This document shows, in pieces, positions 28,949-38,017 of a DNA stretch of 64,000 bases; position 1 is the first letter of the stretch, and every line of letters begins with the position of its first letter. Source of the stretch: Streptomyces cellulosae (lineage in GTDB: Bacteria > Actinomycetota > Actinomycetes > Streptomycetales > Streptomycetaceae); contig NZ_JOEV01000024.1 in the NCBI RefSeq assembly GCF_000721105.1, positions 106,591 to 170,590 on the forward strand, read 5' to 3'. Below the pieces are notes generated by a model. That model saw only the letters and a program-made list of their open reading frames with translations, was not told where the DNA came from and did not search any database. The position numbers and the translations under genes are program-made.

Positions 28949-30442
28949 ATGACGGTGACAGACAACGGTTCGGCGACCACGGACGAGGTGGTGTACGGGC
29001 CCGGCATCGACCCGGAGCGGCTGGCCGTCTGCCTGAGCGTGCTCGACGAACTCGACAAGCTCGACGTCGACCACCCCGACGCGATCGCCGTACGCCGGGC
29101 CACCGCCGGCATCTACCGCAGCGTCAAGCAGCGCCGCCGCCAGGAGCGCCGGGCCGCCAAGACCGCGCACGACAAGGCGGTCACGGAGGCCACGGCGACC
29201 GGTTCGGCCCAGCGCATCGACGACGAGACCGAGGGCATCCTGCCGTCGTCGGTCACCGAGCAGGGCAGGATCGCGGGGATACTCCAGCGCCCCCGCTCCT
29301 GCTACACCTGCAAGGCCCGGTATGTGGAAGTCGACTACTTCTACCACCAGCTCTGTCCCGACTGCGCCGGCGTGAACCGCGCCAAGCGCGACGTCCGCGC
29401 CGACCTCACAGGCAAGCGCGCGCTGCTCACCGGTGGCCGCGCCAAGATCGGCATGTACATCGCGCTCAGGCTGCTGCGCGACGGTGCGCACACCACGATC
29501 ACCACGCGCTTTCCCAAGGACGCCATCCGCCGCTTCAAGGCCATGGACGACTCCGCGGACTGGATGCACCGCCTGGAGGTCGTCGGCATCGACCTGCGCG
29601 ACCCCGCCCAGGCAGTGGCCCTCGCCGACCAGGTCGCCGAGGCCGGCCCGCTCGACGTCCTGATCAACAACGCGACGCAGACCGTACGCCGTCTGCCCTC
29701 CGCGTACGCCGCCCTGGTCGAGGGCGAGAGCGCCGCGCTGCCCGCCGGGGAACTGCCCGCCCACCACGTCATCGGCGCCTTCAACTCCGGCGCGGTCGAC
29801 GGGCTGGCCGCGCTGCCCGTCGGCATCATCAGCCTCGACGCACAACAGGTCGCCGACCTGGCCCTGGTCGCGGGCAACGCCAGCGTCGCCCGGCACCACG
29901 ACGGCACCGCCATCGACGCCGGCGGCCTGGTCCCCGACGTCGTCGACTCCAACACGTGGGTGCAGACCATCGAGCAGATCTCCCCGGTGGAGCTCCTCGA
30001 GACCCAGCTGTGCAACTACACGGCGCCGTTCATCCTGATCAGCAAGCTCCGCCCGGTCATGGCCGACGCGGCGAAGAAGGCGGCCAGCGGGCGCTCGTAC
30101 GTCGTGAACGTCTCGGCGATGGAGGGCGTCTTCGGCCGCGGTTACAAGGGCGCGGGACACCCGAACACCAACGCCGCCAAGGCCGCGATGAACATGGTGA
30201 CGCGGACCAGCGCCCAGGAGATGTTCCAGACCGACGGCATCCTCATGACCTCCGTCGACACGGGCTGGATCACCGACGAGCGCCCCCACTACGACAAGCT
30301 GCGCCTCGCCGAGGAGGGCTTCCACGCCCCGCTCGACCTGGTGGACGGGGCCGCCCGCGTCTACGACCCGATCGTGCGCGGCGAGGCGGGCGAGGACCTG
30401 TACGGCGTCTTCCTGAAGGACTACGCACCCGGGAAGTGGTGA
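28949..30442 (+). CDS. SDR-fold protein with N-terminal zinc ribbon, catalytic Tyr missing
   Basis: A 497-residue protein. Residues 1-105 are helical and charged. A zinc ribbon with Cys118, Cys121, Cys136 and Cys139 (CYTC, LCPDC) precedes a Rossmann domain with TGGRAKIG (161-168) and the NNA motif. The Ser of the active site is present in VNVSAMEG, but where YxxxK is expected the sequence reads TNAAK after HPN, so the catalytic Tyr is replaced by Thr. It may therefore bind NAD(P) without classic dehydrogenase chemistry, or use another residue. Length and domain order are unlike ordinary SDRs of about 250 residues. The ATG is at 28949 and no operon partner overlaps it. The function is unknown. 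Confidence 0.75.
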   Translation: MTVTDNGSATTDEVVYGPGIDPERLAVCLSVLDELDKLDVDHPDAIAVRRATAGIYRSVKQRRRQERRAAKTAHDKAVTEATATGSAQRIDDETEGILPSSVTEQGRIAGILQRPRSCYTCKARYVEVDYFYHQLCPDCAGVNRAKRDVRADLTGKRALLTGGRAKIGMYIALRLLRDGAHTTITTRFPKDAIRRFKAMDDSADWMHRLEVVGIDLRDPAQAVALADQVAEAGPLDVLINNATQTVRRLPSAYAALVEGESAALPAGELPAHHVIGAFNSGAVDGLAALPVGIISLDAQQVADLALVAGNASVARHHDGTAIDAGGLVPDVVDSNTWVQTIEQISPVELLETQLCNYTAPFILISKLRPVMADAAKKAASGRSYVVNVSAMEGVFGRGYKGAGHPNTNAAKAAMNMVTRTSAQEMFQTDGILMTSVDTGWITDERPHYDKLRLAEEGFHAPLDLVDGAARVYDPIVRGEAGEDLYGVFLKDYAPGKW

Positions 30443-30517
30443 GCCGCGGGCTTTGCGTGTGGCCCGGGCCCGCGCCGGGAACCCGGGCACCGGTGGTCAG
30501 TGCACCGGGAGGTTGCC

Positions 30518-30742
30518 ATGAGTGAGCCGCATGGTATCGATCCGCGCGCGCAGAACGATCCGCGCAACGTCTATCCGAGCGACCAGGAGTTCTACGCGAG
30601 CGACCGTCCCGACGATCATGTACTGCCTGAGGACCGGCCCCGAGGCGGGGGTGAGACTGCGCACCCAGGCAGGCTCTTCACGGTTGTCATGATCGTCTTC
30701 GTCGTTCTGGTGGTCATGGTGTGGTTCCTGGCGTTTCCGTGA
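30518..30742 (+). CDS. Small C-tail-anchored membrane protein, 74 aa
   Basis: ATG 30518 follows GGGAGG at 5 bases. The first 50 residues are polar and acidic with many Asp, Pro and Arg residues. Residues 53-74 are one strongly hydrophobic segment rich in Val, Met and Phe that ends the protein. So it should sit in the membrane with an N-terminal soluble tail. I do not recognise the family; the gene is 75 bases after the atypical SDR gene and convergent with the next. Confidence 0.65.
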   Translation: MSEPHGIDPRAQNDPRNVYPSDQEFYASDRPDDHVLPEDRPRGGGETAHPGRLFTVVMIVFVVLVVMVWFLAFP

Positions 30743-30751
30743 CCAGGACTG

Positions 30752-31555
30752 TCATGGCCGAGGCGGCGCCGACGAGCGAAGACGATCGTGGACGGCGTAT
30801 CCGCCCGTTCCGGCCGCTTTGACCCGCGTCCCCCCGTCCACCAGCAGATCTGCACCAGTGATCCACTCCGCCGCGTCCGAGACCAGCCAGACCACGGCCC
30901 GCGCCACGTCCTGCGGCTTCCCGATCCGCCCGAGCGGCAGCCCGGCGGCCAGCTCCTCCTCGCCCCGCTCCCACACGAACCGCGCCATCTCGGTGCGGAC
31001 GAGGCCGGGCGAGACGGAGTTGACCCGGACCCTCGGCGCGAGTTCGCCCGCGAGTTGCCGTGTCAGGTGCAGGAGAGCCGCCTTGCTGGTGTTGTAGGCG
31101 CCGACGTTGGGGCCGACGTGCGTGGCGCCCTCCGTGCAGATGTTGACCACCGCCCCGCGGTGCTCACGCATCCAGGCCCGCCACGCGCACTGCACCAGCC
31201 GCAGCGGAGCCTCGACGTTGACGGTGAACGCCTCCCGCCAGGCGCCGGGGTCGGCGTCCATGAGCGGTCCGTACGGCCGGTTGGTCGCCGCGTTGTTGAC
31301 CACCACGTCCAGGCGTCCGAAGGCGCTCAGCACCGACTCCGTGACCTCCCGCAGGTGGTCCGGATCGGCGACGCTGCCCGCGACACCGATGCCGCCCAGC
31401 TCTCCGGCGGTCCGCCGCACGTCGTCGGCGTTCCGCCCGGTCACGCACACCAGCGCCCCGGCCGCCGCCAACCGCCCGGCGACCGCCCGTCCGATCCCCC
31501 GCGTGGCCCCGGTGACGACGGCGGCCCTGCCCTCGAGTCCGTACGACGACCTCAT
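30752..31555 (-). CDS. Short-chain dehydrogenase/reductase
   Basis: A 267-residue classical SDR. It has the cofactor loop TGATRGIG near residue 16, NNAATN near 87, and YNTSK carrying the catalytic Tyr and Lys. Thr stands where the catalytic Ser is usual, 13 residues before the Tyr (NICTEGATHVG). The TGRN segment after beta-2 favours NADP(H). The substrate is unknown; the nearest annotation would be a FabG-like oxidoreductase. A C-terminal tail of about 20 residues is not part of the fold. The 3' end lies 9 bases from the convergent small membrane protein gene. Confidence 0.8.
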   Translation of the reverse strand: MRSSYGLEGRAAVVTGATRGIGRAVAGRLAAAGALVCVTGRNADDVRRTAGELGGIGVAGSVADPDHLREVTESVLSAFGRLDVVVNNAATNRPYGPLMDADPGAWREAFTVNVEAPLRLVQCAWRAWMREHRGAVVNICTEGATHVGPNVGAYNTSKAALLHLTRQLAGELAPRVRVNSVSPGLVRTEMARFVWERGEEELAAGLPLGRIGKPQDVARAVVWLVSDAAEWITGADLLVDGGTRVKAAGTGGYAVHDRLRSSAPPRP

Positions 31556-32092
31556 CGCCGTACCGTCTCATGACGGACCGTCAGCGAACAGCCCCAAGGC
31601 GCGAGCTGCACGCCGCGACCAGCTCCAGTGCCGTGCGCCGGTCCTCCGGGCGAGCCGGGCGGGGCGACCGGCAGATCATGGCCGGTTCGCGATGCGGCCA
31701 ACGGGAACTGAACCGCTTCGTGTGTTCGCGGACGTAGGCCGAACGGGCGACAGGTACGGCGACAGGCAAAACGTGCGACAGGTGGGAAAGTGGGGCACAG
31801 TATTCCCGGCTGTACACGGGTTGACTCCGGATAGTTACCCTTTGTTTTCAGCCCTATCGAGCGGAGCGCCGCTCATTTGGTTAATCTGTACGAGACGGAC
31901 AGCATGACGGGTTCCCACCCACACCCACGGTCCGTCACGGGACACGCTCGTTCACCACGGCTTGCTCTCGTAGGAGAAACCGGCGCCACCGCGTCCGAAC
32001 TGACTCTAGCCAGACCCGAGCGGGACGTCGGGAACCAGGTCGCAGACTGGGCAGGGCGCCCCCGAGGGTGACCGACACATAAGGAGTGCGCG
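31556..32092. other. 537-bp intergenic region with three GCGACAGG copies
   Basis: No convincing gene is seen between the SDR and the 57-residue protein. The octamer GCGACAGG occurs at 31747-31754, 31759-31766 and 31775-31782. A TTGACT hexamer follows about 50 bases later in an AT-richer stretch (about 31825-31890) that stands out from the surroundings and may hold the promoter of the small gene. Open frames inside lack ribosome sites. Confidence 0.4.
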
Positions 32093-32266
32093 GTGACACC
32101 GGAGAAGACGAATCGCGATCAACGTCCCAAGGAACGCCCGGAACGTGCGGGCCGCAGGCCGGGAGAGCTCGGCAGCCTCGACGTGTGGGCCCGGTCCGCC
32201 CCCATCCGTCTCGCGGGCTACGAGGACGACCTCGCCGAGGACCACATCCTGCCCAGCGTGGACTGA
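32093..32266 (+). CDS. Small protein, 57 aa, basic N-terminus and acidic C-terminus
   Basis: GTG 32093 lies 6 bases after AAGGAG, a near-perfect ribosome site, and the frame ends at TGA 32264-32266. The first 25 residues are Arg/Glu/Pro rich; the middle has VWARSAPIRLAG; the end is acidic (YEDDLAEDHILPSVD). There is no signal, membrane segment or cysteine. A long, AT-richer leader precedes it. I do not recognise it. The charge polarity and clean translation signals argue that it is a genuine small protein. Confidence 0.6.
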   Translation: MTPEKTNRDQRPKERPERAGRRPGELGSLDVWARSAPIRLAGYEDDLAEDHILPSVD

Positions 32267-32321
32267 CCCCGGGACAACCCGTCGCGATCGCCGACCGCAT
32301 GGGCGTGCGAAACTCACGCCC

Positions 32322-32804
32322 ATGCTGATCAGAGAAGCCGTGGCCGAGGACTGGCCACGGATCTGGCCTTTCTGGCACCGGATCGTCGCCGCCGCCGAGA
32401 CCTACGCCTGGGACCCGGACACCTCCGAGGAGGCGGCCCGCGCCCTGTGGATGGCCCCGGCCAAGCGGGTCTACGTGGTCGAGGACGACGGCGGAGCCGT
32501 CGTCGCCTCCGCCTACCTCACCCCCAACTACGGCGGCCCCGCCGCCCGCATCGCCAACGCCGGCTTCATGGTCGACCCCGACCGCAGCGGCCGTGGCCAC
32601 GGCCGGGCCCTCGCCGAGTACCTCCTGGCCGCCGCCGAGGCCGCCGGCTACCGGGGCATGGTCTTCAACGCGGTCGTCGAGACGAACCCGGCCGTGAAGC
32701 TGTGGACCTCCCTCGGTTTCACGATCCTGGGCACGGTCCCGGAGGCGTACGAGCACCCCCGGCACGGCCGGGTGGGGCTGCACATCATGTACAAGGCCCT
32801 GTGA
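32322..32804 (+). CDS. GNAT family N-acetyltransferase
   Basis: A 160-residue acetyltransferase. The N-terminal IREAVAEDWPRIWPFW start, the acetyl-CoA motif RSGRGHGRALAEYLL (Q/RxxGxG/A type) and the ETNPAVKLWTSLGF motif of many L-amino-acid or antibiotic acetyltransferases are present. The acceptor is unknown. ATG 32322 begins the conserved part; the frame could extend upstream but without a ribosome site. It is 55 bases after the 57-residue gene, same strand, and convergent with the amidase. Confidence 0.85.
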   Translation: MLIREAVAEDWPRIWPFWHRIVAAAETYAWDPDTSEEAARALWMAPAKRVYVVEDDGGAVVASAYLTPNYGGPAARIANAGFMVDPDRSGRGHGRALAEYLLAAAEAAGYRGMVFNAVVETNPAVKLWTSLGFTILGTVPEAYEHPRHGRVGLHIMYKAL

Positions 32805-32856
32805 AACACCGCCCGGCACAAAAGACCCGGTCGCCCTTGCCCTTCGCGGGAGGACG

Positions 32857-34200
32857 TCAGTCCATGGGCGCCGTCCGCTCCCACGGGCGCCGCTCCTCCA
32901 GCTGCGCCGCCACCTCCAGCAGGTCCGCCTCCGACCCCGGACGCCCCACCAACTGCACGGCGCAGGGGGCGCCGGAGGGCAGGAGGCCGAAGGGGACCGA
33001 CATCGCGGGCCAGCCGGTGAGGTTCCACGGCGGGGTCATGGGCGAGTAGTTGGTGTTGGCGAGCACATTGCGCAGCCAGCCCCGCTCGTGCCAGGGCGCC
33101 GACCTGGGGGAGCGGCGGGCGAGAGCCGGGGTGAGCAGCACGTCGTACTCCTCGAAGAACGGCTCCAGGCGCCGGCGCAGCGCCTGCCGGCCCTCGCCGG
33201 TGCGCACGGACTTCGCGAAACGGCGTCCGACGGCCGCGTGGACCCGGGTGCGCCTGGCCAGCTGCCGCCGGTCGAGCCCCTGAGCGTCCTCGGCGGTGCC
33301 CGCCGTCCAGTGGGCGAGCGAGGTGAAGCTCAGCGACAGCGGGTACGGGGGATCGGCGCGGCGGACCTGGTGACCGGCCTTCATGAGGACCCCGGCCGCC
33401 TCCCGGGCCGCCGTCGTGTACGGCTGGGCGACGGCGACACCGGCGATCGGGCTGCGCAGGGAGACGGCGACCCGGTGGGTCGCGTCCGCGTCCGGTCGTA
33501 CGAACGTGGTGTCCGCGAGGACCGACAGCATCAGGCGCGCGTCCTCGACCGTCGTCGCCAGCGGCCCGTTCTCGGACATGCCGAACCAGTCGCCGTCACT
33601 GACGCCGGCCGGCACCACGCCGTGGCCCGGCTTGATGGTGACCAGGCCGCAGTTGGCCGCAGGGATGCGCAGGGAGCCCATGCCGTCGTTGCCGAGGGCG
33701 ATCGGCACCAGTGCGGCGGCGACCGCGGCCGCGCTGCCGCCGGAGGAGCCGCCCGCCGTGCGGGAGGGGTCCCACGGGTTGCGGGCGGTGCCGTGGACGC
33801 CCTCCGTGGTACCGAAGACGCACAGCTCCGGCACGTTGGTCAGACCGACGACCACCGCGCCCGCCGCCCGCAGCCGGGCCACCGTGACATGGTCCTCGGC
33901 GGCTGGCGTGTCCGGGGTGGCGGCCGAGCCGACGCGCCTGGCCTCGCCGCGCACCGCCAGGTTGTCCTTGACGGCCACCGGCACCCCGGCCAGGGGGAGT
34001 TCGCCCAGGTCGTCCCGTGCGGCCACCGCGTCGGACTCGGCGAGGGCCGCCTCGGCCCGCACTGTCCGGAAGGCTCCGACACGGCCGTCGAGCCGCTCGA
34101 TCCGGGCGAGGTGTTCGGCCACCACCTCGCGGGGCGTGGCCCGCTTCTCGCGTACGGCGGCGGCGATCTCGGCGGCTGTCCGGCCGACCCAGCTGGTCAC
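32857..34200 (-). CDS. Amidase signature family hydrolase
   Basis: A 447-residue enzyme of the GatA/amidase-signature family. The catalytic triad parts are visible: Lys in VAVKDNLAV, the cis-Ser in the GGSSGGSAAAVAA loop and the nucleophile Ser within the same signature. It hydrolyses carboxylic amides; the substrate is unknown. No gatB or gatC neighbours are present, so it is not the tRNA amidotransferase. It starts at GTG 34200. The upstream region is shared with the divergent GH20 unit. Confidence 0.85.
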   Translation of the reverse strand: MTSWVGRTAAEIAAAVREKRATPREVVAEHLARIERLDGRVGAFRTVRAEAALAESDAVAARDDLGELPLAGVPVAVKDNLAVRGEARRVGSAATPDTPAAEDHVTVARLRAAGAVVVGLTNVPELCVFGTTEGVHGTARNPWDPSRTAGGSSGGSAAAVAAALVPIALGNDGMGSLRIPAANCGLVTIKPGHGVVPAGVSDGDWFGMSENGPLATTVEDARLMLSVLADTTFVRPDADATHRVAVSLRSPIAGVAVAQPYTTAAREAAGVLMKAGHQVRRADPPYPLSLSFTSLAHWTAGTAEDAQGLDRRQLARRTRVHAAVGRRFAKSVRTGEGRQALRRRLEPFFEEYDVLLTPALARRSPRSAPWHERGWLRNVLANTNYSPMTPPWNLTGWPAMSVPFGLLPSGAPCAVQLVGRPGSEADLLEVAAQLEERRPWERTAPMD

Positions 34201-34363
34201 GGGCGCTCCCTGGAGGCTACTGGCGGGTACGTAGGGAGAACTCTGCCCGGCGGCGGCCGCCGCGTCGAGAGCACTCGTGCTTGGACATTCGGACCGGTCT
34301 TGTTGGACTTTTGGCGGTCCGGGAGCCGGCGATCCTGAACTAGTCGGCAGGTCATCCGATCAA

Positions 34364-34421
34364 TGGTCCAACCTCCCTCGCACTGGCCCCCATTGACAGG
34401 CAATGAGAGCGAGCCAATCAT
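34364..34421 (+). promoter_or_regulatory. Putative promoter and FadR-type half-match before the GH20 gene
   Basis: A consensus -35, TTGACA (34393-34398), is followed after 17 bases by AATCAT (34416-34421), a passable -10. Just upstream lies TGGTCCAACCT (34364-34374), which matches the FadR/GntR pattern TNGTNNNACNA at all but the last base and closely resembles the perfect site TGGTCATACCA beside the GntR gene at 41957. This suggests that the same repressor controls the glycosidases and the importer operon. Confidence 0.5.
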
Positions 34422-34449
34422 CAGGCCTCCGATGAATGGGGAGTCGCTC

Positions 34450-36276
34450 ATGAGAAAACGGCTGAGACTGGTCGGTGTCATGGCGGTGCTGGCGCTGTTC
34501 CTGGCACCGGTTCCGGCGATCGCGCGGCAGGAGCAGAGCCCGCCGGTCACCGTGCCTGCTCTGAGCGACTGGGCGCCCGAGACCGGCAGTTACCTCTACC
34601 GGACCGGGGCTCGGCTGGTGGCGGACGGAGCGGCCGAACGCCGGATCGCCGGCACACTCGCCGACGATCTCGAGGCGGCCGGCCACGGCAGGGTGCCCGT
34701 GGTGCCCGGCGGTGCCCGCACCGGTGACATCGTCATCGACGTCGAGCCCGCCAAGGCCTCCCTCGGCACCGAGGGCTACGAGCTCCACGCGGGCAGGCGG
34801 CTGTCGGTGACCGGTGCGACCGAGACCGGCGCCTTCTACGGCACCCGGACCCTCCTCCAGCTCCTCGCCCAGGACGACCGGATCCCCGCCGGACGCACCG
34901 TGGACGTCCCGCGCTACAAGGAACGCGGGGTCGGCGTCTGCGCCTGCTACGTCCACATCTCCCTGCCCTGGCTGGAGAACCTGGTCCGCGAGATGGCGTA
35001 CAACAAGCTCAACCAGCTGCTCGTCGAGCTGAAGGTGAAGAGCGACGCCCACCCCGAGGCCGACACCTGGGGCTACTACACCAAGGACGAGATCCGCCGC
35101 CTGGTCGCCCTCGGCGAGCGCTACCACGTGGAGATCGTCCCGGAGATCAACTCCCCGGGGCACATGGACCCGTGGATCGAGAACCGGCCGGACCTCCAGC
35201 TGACCGACGCCGACGGTGCCAAGCAGCCCTCGCGTCTCGACATCACCCAGCCGGCCGCCTTCGCCTACTACACCAGTCTCATCGACGAGTACGCGCAGGT
35301 CTTCACCTCCACGTCCTGGCACATGGGTGCCGACGAGTACATGCTCGGCTCGGACTTCGCCAAGTACCCGCAGATCCTGCGGTACGCGCGGCAGAAGTAC
35401 GGTCCGGACGCCACCCCGCAGGACGCCTTCATCGACTTCGTCAACCGCGTCCACGCCTACGCGGCCGCCAAGGGCAAGAAGCTCCGCATCTGGAACGACG
35501 GGCTGACCGGTGCCAACACCGTGCCGGTCGCCGCCGGTACGACGGTGGAGCACTGGCTGAACGTGGCCACCAAGCCGAGTCGACTCCTCGCCGAGGGCTA
35601 CCCGTTGATGAACGCGGCCTACTCGCTCTACCTCGTGCGCGGCGGCTTCCACAGCGACACCGAGGGCCTGTACGACCAGAGCTGGGACCCCCGCAGCTTC
35701 GAGGGCGAGAAGCTCGCCTCCTCCGACGGCGTCACCGGCGCGAAGATCAGCCTCTGGCCCGACAACGGCCGCGGAGAGACCGAGAACGAGGTCTCGGAGG
35801 AACTGTGGCCCGCCCTGCGCCACATCGCCCAGGCCACCTGGGGCGACCCGCACCCCGACACCACCTACGCCGAGTTCACCGCACGCGGTACGGCCGTAGG
35901 GCACGCGCCTGGATGGCGGGACCTGACCCGGGTGCCGGTGTCGGACGGGACGTACACCCTCACGACGAACGGCCGGTCGCTCGACGCAGAGGTGCGGCGC
36001 ACGGCGGACGGCTATGTGACTCTGCGGACAGCCGACGGCTGTCTGGAGGTGCGGGGCGGCAAGCTCACGCTCAACGTGCCGCTCCAGCCGGGTGCCGAGG
36101 CGACCCCCCAGACCTGTGACGCCACGAACACCCTGCAGCGCTGGGAGTTGGAGCCCGCCCGGGGCGGCTACCGGCTCGTCAACGCCATCACGCGGATGAC
36201 GGTGAGCCCGGACGGCGGCCGGCTCGTCCAGTACCCGCCCGACCAACGCCCGCCCGCCGTCTGGCACCTGAGCTGA
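34450..36276 (+). CDS. Secreted beta-N-acetylhexosaminidase, GH20
   Basis: A 608-residue exported enzyme that removes terminal N-acetylglucosamine or N-acetylgalactosamine from glycans. A signal peptide (about 1-26) ends at AIA-RQ. An alpha/beta domain (about 40-145) precedes the GH20 barrel (RGVGVCACYVH start, HISLPWLENLVREMAYNKLN). The catalytic pair Asp295-Glu296 lies in HMGADEYM. The C-terminal 120 residues form an additional beta domain that may bind sugar. ATG 34450 has GGGGAG 7 bases upstream. The GH29 gene follows after 12 bases, so the two are cotranscribed. GH20 also contains lacto-N-biosidases, which cannot be excluded. Confidence 0.9.
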   Translation: MRKRLRLVGVMAVLALFLAPVPAIARQEQSPPVTVPALSDWAPETGSYLYRTGARLVADGAAERRIAGTLADDLEAAGHGRVPVVPGGARTGDIVIDVEPAKASLGTEGYELHAGRRLSVTGATETGAFYGTRTLLQLLAQDDRIPAGRTVDVPRYKERGVGVCACYVHISLPWLENLVREMAYNKLNQLLVELKVKSDAHPEADTWGYYTKDEIRRLVALGERYHVEIVPEINSPGHMDPWIENRPDLQLTDADGAKQPSRLDITQPAAFAYYTSLIDEYAQVFTSTSWHMGADEYMLGSDFAKYPQILRYARQKYGPDATPQDAFIDFVNRVHAYAAAKGKKLRIWNDGLTGANTVPVAAGTTVEHWLNVATKPSRLLAEGYPLMNAAYSLYLVRGGFHSDTEGLYDQSWDPRSFEGEKLASSDGVTGAKISLWPDNGRGETENEVSEELWPALRHIAQATWGDPHPDTTYAEFTARGTAVGHAPGWRDLTRVPVSDGTYTLTTNGRSLDAEVRRTADGYVTLRTADGCLEVRGGKLTLNVPLQPGAEATPQTCDATNTLQRWELEPARGGYRLVNAITRMTVSPDGGRLVQYPPDQRPPAVWHLS

Positions 36277-36288
36277 GGAGCCTGCCTC

Positions 36289-37824
36289 ATGACCGTCTCC
36301 CGCCGTCTGTTCGTCACCGCCGCCACCGCACTCGCCGTGACCGGCCTCCCTGCCCTGCCGGCGTCCGCCGCCCCGGCCGACCCCCGCTACCGCGTCCCCG
36401 TCACCCCCGAAGACACCGAATCCGACCTGGTCCGCAAGGCCTCCCAAGTCAGGCCCACCGCACGGCAGATCGCCTGGCAGCGGCTGGAGAGGACCGCGTT
36501 CCTGCACTTCGGGGTGAACACCTTCACCGGCCTCGAATGGGGCACCGGCGACGAGGACCCGGACGTGTTCCAGCCGGCCGGCCTCGACACCGACCAGTGG
36601 GCCAGAGCCCTGCGCGACGGCGGCTTCAAGCTCGCCATCCTCACCGTCAAGCACCACGACGGCTTCGTCCTGTACCCCTCCCGCTACACCGACCACACGG
36701 TGGCGTCGAGCAGTTGGCGTGACGGCCACGGAGACGTCCTGCGCTCCTTCGCCGACTCCATGCGGCGGTACGGCCTCAAGGTCGGCGTCTACATCTCGCC
36801 CGCCGACGAGAACCAGTACCTGCACGGTGTGTACGCCAACGGCAGTGCCCGCACGACCCGCACCGTCCCCACCCCCGTCGAGGGCGACGACCGCACACCG
36901 ACGCGGTCGTACAGCCTCCCCGCCACCGACTACGGCGCCCACATGCTCAACCAGCTCTACGAGGTCCTCACCGAGTACGGCCCCGTCGACGAGGTGTGGT
37001 TCGACGGAGCCCAGGGCCGGATCCCGCCGGACAAGGTGGAGAAGTACGACTGGGACAGCTGGTACACCCTCGTGCGCTCGCTCGCCCCGGACGCCGCCAT
37101 CGCCGTGTCCGGGCCCGACGTGCGCTGGGTCGGCAACGAGGGCGGACTGGCCCGCGAGGACGAGTGGAGTGTCGTGCCGGTCCAGGAGAAGGACTACGGC
37201 CGCACCGACTACGCCCTCTCCTACGACGCGGCGGACATGGGCAGCCGCGACGCGCTGGTCCGCGCCCAGCCGGTGGCCGACTACCTGCAGTGGTGGCCCG
37301 CCGAGTGCGATGTGTCCATCCGGGACGGCTGGTTCTATCACGCCGACCAACAGCCCAAGACGGTCGATCAGTTGACGGACATCTACTTCCGTTCCGTGGG
37401 CCGCAACTCGGTGCTGCTGCTCAATGTCCCGCCGGACACGGACGGGTTGCTGCCCGCCGCCGACGTGGCCCGGCTGCGGGAGTTCCGGGAGCGGGTCGAC
37501 CGGGAGCTGCCCGAGGACCTGGCGCACGGCGCCCGGACCACTGTGGCGCCGGACCGGGTGACCGTCGACCTGGGCGCGGAGCGGGAGGTGGACCGGATCC
37601 GGCTGGCGGAGGACGTGCGGCACGGGCAGCAGGTGGAGGGATTCCTGGTCGAGGTGCTGGTCGACGGTGCGTGGACCGAGGTGACCGGGGCGGGCACGAT
37701 CGGCGCGAACCGGATCCTGCTGCTGGCCGCTCCGGTGCGGGCCCGGCGGTGGCGGGTACGGGTGACCGAGGCCCGGGACACCGTACGGATCGGGGAGTTC
37801 GGGCTGTACCGGTCGCGGGTCTGA
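36289..37824 (+). CDS. Secreted alpha-L-fucosidase, GH29, with F5/8C-like C-terminus
   Basis: A 511-residue exported enzyme that releases L-fucose from glycans. The N-terminus SRRLFVTAATALAVTG has two arginines ahead of a hydrophobic stretch and an ASA cleavage site, resembling a twin-arginine signal. The GH29 barrel shows LHFGVNTFTGLEWG, KHHDGFVLYPS and the nucleophile Asp239 in VWFDGAQG. Residues 420-511 form a discoidin-like beta domain (VTVDLGAEREVDRIRLAE, ending FGLYRSRV). It follows the GH20 gene by 12 bases and is followed by a hairpin. The released fucose is the predicted substrate of the importer and pathway encoded 5-12 kb downstream. Confidence 0.9.
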   Translation: MTVSRRLFVTAATALAVTGLPALPASAAPADPRYRVPVTPEDTESDLVRKASQVRPTARQIAWQRLERTAFLHFGVNTFTGLEWGTGDEDPDVFQPAGLDTDQWARALRDGGFKLAILTVKHHDGFVLYPSRYTDHTVASSSWRDGHGDVLRSFADSMRRYGLKVGVYISPADENQYLHGVYANGSARTTRTVPTPVEGDDRTPTRSYSLPATDYGAHMLNQLYEVLTEYGPVDEVWFDGAQGRIPPDKVEKYDWDSWYTLVRSLAPDAAIAVSGPDVRWVGNEGGLAREDEWSVVPVQEKDYGRTDYALSYDAADMGSRDALVRAQPVADYLQWWPAECDVSIRDGWFYHADQQPKTVDQLTDIYFRSVGRNSVLLLNVPPDTDGLLPAADVARLREFRERVDRELPEDLAHGARTTVAPDRVTVDLGAEREVDRIRLAEDVRHGQQVEGFLVEVLVDGAWTEVTGAGTIGANRILLLAAPVRARRWRVRVTEARDTVRIGEFGLYRSRV

Positions 37825-37841
37825 GCAGGCCCGACCACGAA

Positions 37842-37877
37842 GGCGGCTCGCCGGGGCGTCTCAGCCCCCGAGCCGCC
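37842..37877 (+). terminator. Hairpin after the fucosidase gene
   Basis: GGCGGCTCG (37842-37850) pairs with CGAGCCGCC (37869-37877), with an inner GGGGC/GCCCC stem around GTCTCA and a two-base bulge. It starts 18 bases after the GH29 stop codon. It may end or attenuate the GH20-GH29 transcript before the mannosidase gene, which starts 140 bases later. Confidence 0.6.
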
Positions 37878-38017
37878 CCCGTGCTGCCGGAGCGGGGCGG
37901 GCGGGCCGCACGGTTGGAACTGCGTGCCGAAGGGGAGCTGTACCTGTCGTCGGCCCCCGTCGCCCTGACCCGTCCCTGGCAACCACCCCGCCCCAGCACA
38001 CTTACGGAGCACCCCGC

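Noticed and set aside
31581..31817. 78-codon minus-strand open frame in the 31.6-32.1 kb gap
   Set aside because: No ribosome site and weak codon bias; it overlaps the repeated octamers that look regulatory.
34360..37623. Minus-strand open frame of 1,087 codons opposite GH20 and GH29
   Set aside because: It runs across two conserved genes and their junction on the other strand, which is typical of third-position G/C shadows.
37890..38017. Coding-like stretch (LELRAEGELYLSSAPVALTR) between the fucosidase and mannosidase genes
   Set aside because: There is no start, ribosome site or recognisable family; it is too short to call a pseudogene.
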